DNA from: Nostoc piscinale CENA21
GTDB lineage: Bacteria > Cyanobacteriota > Cyanobacteriia > Cyanobacteriales > Nostocaceae
Length of the DNA stretch: 64,000 bases
NCBI RefSeq assembly: GCF_001298445.1
Contig: NZ_CP012036.1
Location: 915,267 to 979,266, forward strand
Reading direction: 5' to 3'
This document shows, piece by piece, positions 23,893-31,200 of the stretch (its first letter is position 1; every line of letters begins with the position of its first letter). The notes under the pieces are model-generated. The model saw only the letters and a program-made list of their open reading frames with translations. It did not search any database and was not told where the DNA came from. The translations under genes and the position numbers were made by a program.

Positions 23893-24791
23893 TACAGACC
23901 CTCCACAATCACGGCACTCAACTCTTGAATCATCGTTACCCCAGCGAACCGCTCATGGCAGTAAATTACAACTTCTTTGCCACTGTCATCGGGAGGGAGT
24001 TGCTCAAAATCACTAGGAACGTTCAAGGTTACGCATTCAGGATCGCGCACAAAGAAGATCATAATATCTGATCCGTTAATCCCTGCACCTTCACATTGAG
24101 AACACCAATCAACAAAATTGATATTAGGGTTGGCTTTGCGGAACAAATCCATCAAGAATGTGTCCGACTGTTCAGATCGCGAAGTACTGCTCAAGAAGCC
24201 ATGATCTGCCTTGGTCATGAGGCAAGCCGTAACTTCAAACTCGCTCAAATACCAAGGGACTCTTGCCCAGTAATTGAGGCGATCTAGCTTGGTTTGATTG
24301 GATACAGTACTATCTGTAATCCTGATATCACTTAAAACTCTTGGGGTTGTGGGGTAGGTAAGGAGTCCTTTAATATCAGAACTAGGATCGCCAAGGTAGG
24401 CAAGGTGGTTCTCAGTTTTCATGATAAACCGTTTAGCCGCCATCGCCTTGCGGTCAGTTAGATTCCGCCCCGCCATTGCCGCTGAGCGAATTTCTTGGAA
24501 GTTGTAGCCGTAGCTATCACCAATCGGACGTACTTCCACTCGCACCCGTTTAGCTACCACGTCCACGCGAGGCCAATCATCAGAGTAGGAATTGATGATT
24601 TTAGCCATCCCCACTTCTGAATACATATCATGAGAAATGGTTTCCGCGCCGGGGCCACCTTCACGAGAAATGGGGATGTGCATCCGGCATTTGTACTCAG
24701 GAATCTTCTTTTCATAAACCTGAGTGCGGACATATTCTAATTGCTGGTCTAGAAAGGCGCTTTCGCCTTCATCTAATACTTGTCTAAGCAT
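23892..24791 (-). CDS. Major capsid protein, DUF2184 family
   Basis: 299 residues. Recognisable DUF2184 features are the E-loop/N-arm region (LEYVRTQVYEKKIPEYKCRM), DMYSEVGMAKIINSYSDDWP, VEVRPIGDSYGYNFQEIRSA and MKTENHLAYLGDPSSDIKGL. The family has the HK97 fold and builds icosahedral heads. It is preceded, in the direction of transcription, by the cement protein and the prohead protease, as usual for this family, but the block as a whole sits after the tape measure gene. Confidence 0.75.
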   Translation of the reverse strand: MLRQVLDEGESAFLDQQLEYVRTQVYEKKIPEYKCRMHIPISREGGPGAETISHDMYSEVGMAKIINSYSDDWPRVDVVAKRVRVEVRPIGDSYGYNFQEIRSAAMAGRNLTDRKAMAAKRFIMKTENHLAYLGDPSSDIKGLLTYPTTPRVLSDIRITDSTVSNQTKLDRLNYWARVPWYLSEFEVTACLMTKADHGFLSSTSRSEQSDTFLMDLFRKANPNINFVDWCSQCEGAGINGSDIMIFFVRDPECVTLNVPSDFEQLPPDDSGKEVVIYCHERFAGVTMIQELSAVIVEGL

Positions 24792-24798
24792 TCTTAAT

Positions 24799-24915
24799 AA
24801 GGCAGGAGTTCGGAGGCAAAAGGCAGAAGGTGGTTATTCATTTTTAATGAAAACTTTCGGCAACCGAGAGCAAAGACACATTTCCTTCTGCCTTCTGCCT
24901 TCTGCTCTCTGCCTT
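24799..24915. repeat. 117-bp hairpin element with AGGCAGA tandem arms, copy 2
   Basis: Same layout as 21533-21650: left arm AAGGCAGGAGTTCGGAGGC, centre with TTTCGGCAACCGAGAGCAA, right arm CCTTCTGCCTTCTGCCTTCT. It separates capsid and cement genes. A hairpin here could act as a processing or attenuation point between two highly expressed genes, but that is inference. Confidence 0.75.
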
Positions 24916-24918
24916 TCT

Positions 24919-25719
24919 TTAGTCTACAAATATTTCTGTTCCGTTCAATAGCAGTTCTGCTATTTCAGTGCCACCTGTGATCCATTTAGCTCCTTGGAGA
25001 AGAATCACACCACTACCGGATGTGCCAGTAAAACCGCCAATCTTGTCTAAAGAACCGTCTGCGGATACGCGCACATACACACTAGAGTCTAGTGTTACAG
25101 CAGACTCCACCGCTACCCAAACAGATCCTAGTTGAACTACAGCCATTGGTTCTGTATGGCGATACTCAGCTTTATATTGACCCTCCGATGGGTTGTAAAG
25201 CTGTTGCTTGTGGTTGTGCAGTGTTACGCCCAAGAATCTCTGGAGATCGCTGGTGGGTAGCCTGCCAACATTTTCAGGATCAGATGTTGCCCTAGCTACT
25301 GCTAAACCAAAACCAATAGCAGAAGAATTAGCTGCGGCTGTTGTTGAGGCGATCGCGTAACCAGATCCACCCCCAAGAATGGTGGCATCGAAGGAAGCAC
25401 CAGGATAACCAGTAAGGGTAAATGTACCTGCACCTGTGGCGATCGCGGCTACTCCCACCCCAGTAAGATTAACTGCGGCGATCAGTCCATCGCGGATCTC
25501 TGTAGCTGTAGCTGTAGCATCTGATGTGTAATCAATTAGGATGCCATCAATAATTAATCCGTAGGCGGTACTATTGGCGGCTGTGCCAACAGTTACGGTA
25601 TTGACCTGCCTTACTTGGTTTGAGGCATTAATAAGGGTGGCAATTCCGCCAGGAATACGGCGAGAACCCTGCATGCCAGGGAACGCAACGGGAGACTCGA
25701 TTCTATCTATTGAAGTCAT
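24919..25719 (-). CDS. Capsid cement/decoration protein
   Basis: 266 residues. The first and last parts (MTSIDRIESPVAFPGMQGSR; GSVWVAVESAVTLDSSVYVR) follow the pattern of phage structural cement proteins (Gp24-like, next to DUF2213 and DUF2184). An Ala/Thr/Gly-rich insert at about 40-125 (YTSDATATATEIRDGLIAAV) looks like a separate added surface domain. It stabilises capsid vertices or faces in known relatives. Confidence 0.6.
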   Translation of the reverse strand: MTSIDRIESPVAFPGMQGSRRIPGGIATLINASNQVRQVNTVTVGTAANSTAYGLIIDGILIDYTSDATATATEIRDGLIAAVNLTGVGVAAIATGAGTFTLTGYPGASFDATILGGGSGYAIASTTAAANSSAIGFGLAVARATSDPENVGRLPTSDLQRFLGVTLHNHKQQLYNPSEGQYKAEYRHTEPMAVVQLGSVWVAVESAVTLDSSVYVRVSADGSLDKIGGFTGTSGSGVILLQGAKWITGGTEIAELLLNGTEIFVD

Positions 25720-25776
25720 GGGGGTGAAAGGGGGGTAGGGATGGGGCTGGAGAGGGACTTGCCATTAATCAATCTC

Positions 25777-26949
25777 CTAATTTGTCGTCATCCAAGCTTT
25801 GTCATCATCACACATCGCCTTACTACGAGAAGCTTTAGCATCTCCAGCATTGAAAGCATTCTCAACAGCTTTCATGATTCCCTTAGTTTTATCGGCTTTG
25901 GGTTTTTTGGAGTGCAGCATAAACTCAAACATGCCATCTATGCGATCGCTGTTGTAGCCGTCCAATTTGACACCAGGGTTATCATTTTCAACAGCCGCAC
26001 GCTTAATCTCGTCGGCAGTCATTTTGGGATCTGGGGACTGTGCTAATGCTTTGGGTAAGAATGGTTTCGCTTTTTGCCAAGCGTCAATCCTAGCGGTTAC
26101 TTCCGAGGCGATCGCGCTATCGTAAGTTGCTTTGTGATGTTCAAGGTCAGACTTGGCTGTTGCCGCATCAGTCTTTGCTTGGGTTAACTCGGTCTTAGTG
26201 GTTGATAATTCTTCCCTCAATTGATTAACCGTGCTGTCGCGATCGTCAATTCGGGCTTCTAGCTCCTTGATTCTCCGCGCCTGTACATCTTCCCGGCTCT
26301 CAGTTTTTCGGGGAGGTGTATCTTTGGTTTGTTCGTCTATTTTTTCTTTTGCTTCTACAGTCATAGCTGTTTCATGGTTATCTAGTTTGGCAATAAAAGC
26401 TTTTTTCTTGAGGGGGCGACTAACCCAAGGCATTTCATCAATGTGTATTTTTACATTCGGGCCTGCCCTCCCTACCTCTATCGAAGAAACGTGATTACCT
26501 CTAATTCTTCTTTGAATGGCATCGTAATTTTGACCGCGCCATACTCCAGGAGTAAAATCTAATTCGCAAGTATATCCGGCTGATAATTCCCGTTTCCTAC
26601 CACTAGCTATTTCATCAATTGCCTTAGCGTCGGTTACGCTAATTGCGACATTAACAAAACCTTGTTGGTAATAAACGGTGGAATCTGTGAATCCGGTTTG
26701 GTAAAGTTTTGTATTTTCACTGTTTAAAAATTCTGGAGGGTGATCGACGGTATGCGGCTTTAATCCGAAACTGGCCAGACTTTCTGGATCTGCTACCTCT
26801 TCGGGAGGGCGCAGCTCTCGCCGAGGCGTACCGTCGGCGTTATAGTAAGTCTGTACGCCAATCCGAGCGATTGTCGCCCATGCCCTCAAATATCCTTCGG
26901 GCGTTATTTCATATTTATTTATTCCTCCAGTATCTACTCTGTATTCCAT
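25777..26949 (-). CDS. DUF2213 prohead protease fused to scaffold
   Basis: 390 residues from ATG 26949 (MEYRVDTGGINKYEITPEGY); the open frame reaches 27078 but that part is basic, aromatic and unlikely. Residues 1-165 match DUF2213 (ELRPPEEVADPESLASFGLK, HTVDHPPEFL, RRIRGNHVSSIEVGRAGPNV), a prohead protease family. Residues 215-290 form a long coiled coil (LEARIDDRDSTVNQLREEL), the scaffold part. The usual order protease, cement, capsid is kept here. Confidence 0.65.
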   Translation of the reverse strand: MEYRVDTGGINKYEITPEGYLRAWATIARIGVQTYYNADGTPRRELRPPEEVADPESLASFGLKPHTVDHPPEFLNSENTKLYQTGFTDSTVYYQQGFVNVAISVTDAKAIDEIASGRKRELSAGYTCELDFTPGVWRGQNYDAIQRRIRGNHVSSIEVGRAGPNVKIHIDEMPWVSRPLKKKAFIAKLDNHETAMTVEAKEKIDEQTKDTPPRKTESREDVQARRIKELEARIDDRDSTVNQLREELSTTKTELTQAKTDAATAKSDLEHHKATYDSAIASEVTARIDAWQKAKPFLPKALAQSPDPKMTADEIKRAAVENDNPGVKLDGYNSDRIDGMFEFMLHSKKPKADKTKGIMKAVENAFNAGDAKASRSKAMCDDDKAWMTTN

Positions 26950-27037
26950 ATAAAAGATTTTGTATTCTGAACAATATTTGCATGGACTAATATAATAGGA
27001 TTTAAAAATCAAAAATTTCCTGAATATAAGGCAAAAC

Positions 27038-27433
27038 ATGTATAACCCAGAGGTGTATTTTCCCTTGAGTTTAAGCAATCAAAAAGCGAGAAAATTATAC
27101 GCGATCGCCAAACGCAGGGGATGCACAATGGTTGATTTAATTAAGGATATTGTCGAAGATTATGTTAATGATGTTCAGTTAATTGGGGTGAATTTGCAAA
27201 TACCAATCCTGAACAAAAATCAAGTTACTCCAAGAAGAATTATTGGTGAGAGAATATCGATGTTTCGCCAAGTAAATGGTTTTACTCAAATGGAATTAGG
27301 TAAAGCTGTCGGATTAGATAGAAGGACAATTTCTGGGATTGAATTAGGATCGCGCCGGCTGGATGTTGTAGAGGCGATCGCGATCGCGCAAGTTCTTGGG
27401 GTAGAGTTGAAAGAGATACTGGAGGTTTGTTGA
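27038..27433 (+). CDS. RHH-XRE fusion regulator
   Basis: 131 residues. The N-terminal 45 residues (YFPLSLSNQKARKLYAIAKR; MVDLIKDIVEDYVND) look like a ribbon-helix-helix; residues 66-129 form an XRE HTH (ISMFRQVNGFTQMELGKAVG then LDRRTISGIELGSRRLDVVE). Two different DNA-binding folds in one chain are uncommon. It is divergent from the prohead protease and its TGA overlaps the ATG of the broken hicB, with GGAGG at 27421. Possible phage repressor or antitoxin-like regulator. Confidence 0.6.
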   Translation: MYNPEVYFPLSLSNQKARKLYAIAKRRGCTMVDLIKDIVEDYVNDVQLIGVNLQIPILNKNQVTPRRIIGERISMFRQVNGFTQMELGKAVGLDRRTISGIELGSRRLDVVEAIAIAQVLGVELKEILEVC

Positions 27434-27595
27434 TGCAGTATTCAATCGTAATCGAAAAAGGTAAAACTAGTTATGGCGCTTGGGTAAAAGAGTTGCCTGG
27501 ATGTGTAGCTGTAGCTAAAACAGAAGAAGAAGTTAAGAAGCATTGATGAAGCTATAGCTTTTCATTTAGAAGGAACAATTGTTCCTGAGCAATAG
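27433..27595 (+). pseudogene. hicB: HicB-like antitoxin, frameshifted, no HicA
   Basis: The frame MQYSIVIEKGKTSYGAWVKE LPGCVAVAKTEEEVKK is a HicB core and stops after the next codon. One base on, the expected continuation IDEAIAFHLEG appears and ends with TIVPEQ. A one-base gain or two-base loss near 27541 breaks the gene. The palindrome at 27571-27586 supplies the final codons. No hicA-like gene is found on either side, so it is an orphan remnant. Confidence 0.6.
27571..27586. repeat. Palindrome copy 4 (16 bp)
   Basis: AGGAACAATTGTTCCT at the 3' end of the hicB remnant, 10 bases before TATAAT (27597-27602) that precedes the structured RNA. Confidence 0.85.
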
Positions 27596-27609
27596 GTATA
27601 ATATATAGT

Positions 27610-27990
27610 AGCGATTCGCACCTCGACTAAATAGGACGCGGGTTGATTCGTGGTTAAACGAGTCTTAGAAAAGCAGAGGGACTGCTATTGACGGGGAAAG
27701 CAACTGTAACCCTGACCTTCGTGCCGATTCCGTTCGCGGTAGTTGTAAAAAGTATGGCGGCTTGGCGCGATCGCTCTCCAAGTAGCTTAGGCGATATGTG
27801 TAAGCCCTAAGAGCTTGGAGTGCGGTGTGTTGCAGAAACCGTTTAAAACAGCCAGGGATTATGCACGCCGTACTTGGCAAAGTGGCAGAAAGATAATGCA
27901 CCCAGCCACGGGGAGAAGAGGTAGTTGAGGCTACCGTCTTGGCAGACGACAACAGGCTTCTCAATTGAGGGTTTGAGTCCCTTCTTTGCC
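27610..27990 (+). ncRNA. Large structured RNA candidate with tRNA-like 3' domain
   Basis: No coding frame is convincing on either strand, but helices cover most of the stretch: AGCAG/CTGCT (27672-27686); CTCCAAG/CTTGGAG enclosing TTAGG/CCTAA (27776-27820); an 11-bp helix with wobbles, 27820-27830 with 27863-27873; GGCAAAG/CTTTGCC (27876-27882/27984-27990); GAGAAG/CTTCTC (27913-27918/27957-27962) enclosing GGTAG/CTACC and GTCT/AGAC. The 3' end copies tRNA geometry: 7-bp acceptor, two bases, short D-like arm with 9-nt loop, and a T-arm (GAGGG-tttgagt-CCCTT) stacked directly on the acceptor. The middle is not a normal anticodon arm. TATAAT at 27597-27602 may be its -10 box. Known classes to compare are HEARO/omega RNA, GOLLD and ROOL; I cannot decide between these and a new class. 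Confidence 0.6.
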
Positions 27991-27994
27991 ATTA

Positions 27995-28219
27995 TCACAA
28001 AAAGGCTTGGGTATTTAGCACTAAAAATTGAGTTTTGTGATGCTCAAGCAAGTCCAGCTTTTCTTGTTCGAGCAAACTTAATCTATGTTGATAGTATTCG
28101 GGTACATAGTGTTCTTGTAATAGCAGTTTCTTGCAATCAAGGATTTCACTGTTGACCTTTTGTAGCTCTATATTTTGCTGAACTGCTAGTATACGCTTTT
28201 GAGTTTCGATAACATTCAT
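27995..28219 (-). CDS. Small coiled-coil protein after the tape measure
   Basis: 74 residues, almost wholly helical with heptad-like Leu/Ile spacing (RILAVQQNIELQKVNSEILD; YQHRLSLLEQEKLDLLEHHK). It starts 8 bases after the tape measure stop on the same strand and ends right against the 3' end of the structured RNA on the other strand. A tail-assembly helper or coiled-coil regulator is possible. No family recognised. Confidence 0.45.
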   Translation of the reverse strand: MNVIETQKRILAVQQNIELQKVNSEILDCKKLLLQEHYVPEYYQHRLSLLEQEKLDLLEHHKTQFLVLNTQAFL

Positions 28220-28226
28220 AAATCAC

Positions 28227-31200
28227 CTAACTTCTCTTTATTAGAACACCCAAATCATACAGTTCCTTCCTAGTCGCCTGCGTTGCAGCGTTAGCCGCAT
28301 CCTTGGGGTTAGATGTGACTGGGAAGTAGTTATTAATTGGGGTGGCAATAGTCACGCTGTTGGGTGTTGATAGCTTTTGATTGACAAGCTTCACTAAGGA
28401 ATCAACGGCTGTACCTAAGTTATTCGCAGTGTTGTCAAGTGCGGGGACAAGTTTTGGTAATTCCAGCGTAGGTAATGCGGGTAGTACTTGATTTTGTACT
28501 TGGGATGCGCGGTAGGCTTGCAGTGGAGTCAGTGCATCACCACGCCCTGCGCGGTTAAATTCGTCCAGTCTGGTCAATGATTCGCCACGCTCTGTTGTAC
28601 CAGTGATTCTATATCTTGCACGTTCTGATAATTCTCTGAGTCGGCGGCGGCGATTCCTGGGATCTCTGATAGCGTTGGCCGCTTCAAATTCAGCACGGGT
28701 AACGTCTGCGGTTGATTGTGCGTCTTGGGTACGGCGACGCATTTGATTTACTTGGTCGTTTACAGTACGCTGTTGCGCTAAAAATCCGGCTTGCTGCTGC
28801 AAGCCTTCACCTTCTACTTGGGCTGCTACCACTTGCAACTGGGCCGCTTGTTTTTGCTCTGGGGTAGCGTTGGGGTCGGATGCAACCTTAGCTGCTTCAG
28901 CTTGCTTGGTCGCAATATCAGCACGGTTTTTGATTTGCGCGATCGCGTTTTCTATTTCCAGTCGTTTCTGGGCTGCTTCGTTTTGTTGAATTTGTAACTC
29001 CAAGGATTGCTTGTCAAGTTCGGCTTGTTGCCTTGCGGCTTGTAGCTTGATACTAGCTTGTGTTTCAGCTAGATTTTTCTTCTCACGTTCTGATTTGGCG
29101 GTTTCTTGGAGAATTTGGAACTCAGCATCAACGTAGCTACCCAAGGCAGAACGGAGCGATTTTTGTGCGTCTAAAAGTTGATTTTGTAGGGAAAGTGATT
29201 TTTCTAGGGCAGAATTAGCAAGTAGTTCTTTGTTGAATGACTGAGTAGCAATGGTGGCGCGGTTAGCGATCGCCTGAGTGGCGCGTTCTAGCTGTTTGCT
29301 AAGCGCGGCGTAAACCGCCTCCTGCTGAGACTTTTCATTTTGCAGTAGCTGTAATTGCAGGTCGCTGGTGCGGATACGGGAAGTGCGAATTTTGGTTTGG
29401 CGTTCTTCTTCGGCTACAGGGTCATCATATTTAGGAAATGATTGTAATTGTTGTTGCTTTTGGCGTTCTAATTCAAGTTCTTTTTCAATGCCTGTACGAG
29501 TAATTTTGAGAGTTTCAACTTGAATATCTTCTCTATTTAATACACGAGCATTGACTAATTTTTGCAATTCAATTTCGCGGTCTTTAGCGGCGAGGGTTGC
29601 TAAATCAGTCGCTTTTTGCTGTTGGCGCTCCAATAGTTGCAGTTGAGCGTCAAGAAAAGCTTTTCTAGCGTCAGTACGTTGCTGTAATATCTGTGCTTCC
29701 TTGGCTTGGATATCGCGCTGTGCGTCGATATCTGTTTTAGAAATGGTAGCGGAACGGGCTTTTAAGACCGTGAGTTGGTCATCTAAATATTTAGTCCTGA
29801 TTTCGTATTGCTGCTGGTTGAATTGAGCTTCTGTAATTAATCCCTTGGATCGGGAAGCTTGAGCGATCGCCACCTCTTCATCTGCACGTTTTTGACTAAG
29901 GGCAATTCTTTGATCAAAGGCTGTTTTTTGCGCTTCTCTAATTTGTGCTTGGGCGGCGGATTCTTCTACCGCTAAAGCTTCTAATCCTTCCTTGTCAGAT
30001 GCGTCTAACTTGGCACGACGCTGGGCAATATCTTGTAGCTGTTCTTCGCCTTTTTGTTGTTGAATATCAAGGCGTTCTTGTAGTAGTTTCTCTTCGGTTA
30101 TCAAACCCGCTTTTTGCTGATTTTCGGCAATTGATTGGTATTCCTCAAAATCTTTAATGCGGCGATCGCGTATTTCTTTGATACGGTTAAAATCGGCATT
30201 AGCTAAATTAGCTTGAGATTGATTGAATTCTTTTTGGATAGAGATTAGCTCTTCATTTAGCTTGATTTCCTCTTTGGCATCTAATCCTTTTTTACCTGAT
30301 TTTTGTAGGCGTTCCGATTCAGATAATAGATTCTTGATGTTAGCAATTCGGGCAGAATATACGTTAGATAAATTTATATTTTGCTGCTGTTCTGCTTGGT
30401 ATTCTCTATCTCGGATCGCATCTTCACCAAGTAATCCCCTAGCCTTAATTTGAGCAACATTTTTAGTGTTTTCAGTGGCGTAAAGTTCAGCGGCAAGTTT
30501 GGTTTTCTTGAAAGCAACTTCTGATTCGGCTAGTTGTTTATTAAGCTTTGCTTGAGCTTCGGCCGTCTCTTCGGCTTGGACTTGGGCTTTGAGAAGTTGG
30601 TTGGTTAGTAGTTGAGCGGATTTAGAAGTAAGAACACCGCGACGCTCTTGATCTGCTAATCCTTGGGTAAGTTCATCAACCTGTTCTTTAGCTATAGGAA
30701 CTTGCTTACTGAGTTGGGCGATCGCCTTATTGTATTTGCTATCTGTCATCGCATCAGCATCAATTTGCTGGACTTGCGCTTCACTTACACCAGTTAGGGC
30801 GGAGGCTAGGGCTTTAGCTCCATCTTCAGCTACCAGCATACCTACGGTTAGTGCAGCAAGGGAAGCAATTAATACAGGGTTGGCAGCTACTACAGCTAAC
30901 ATTGCTGAGGCGGCAGCAGGGAATGTTGCGGTGGCAAGTGTCCAGACTGCTGTACCAAGGGCGGTGATACTGGGGATTAGGGCGACTGTAACGGTGAGTG
31001 CGATCGCGGCAAGAGCGGCTTTAACCAGTTTGGCATTCTTCTGTGTCCAGTCCATTGATGCAGAAAGCCCATCAAATACTGTTACAACTGCGGGAGTGAT
31101 GGCATCACCGATTTGGCGGTTGAAGTCTGTAAAAGAATTTTGTAAACGTTGCAGGGAGGCGGCCGCTGTTTTAGTTGCTTCGTTGACACCACCTGCGGTT

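Noticed and set aside
27665..27964. 99-codon open frame on the minus strand across the structured RNA
   Set aside because: Codons follow the helices, with a Ser/Arg-rich composition and no ribosome site; no protein-like pattern.
27876..27990. Canonical tRNA gene
   Set aside because: Acceptor and T-arm fit, but there is no 5-bp anticodon stem, no U before the possible CCA anticodon, the D loop lacks GG and about 50 extra bases are present. It is kept as a tRNA-like part of a larger RNA.
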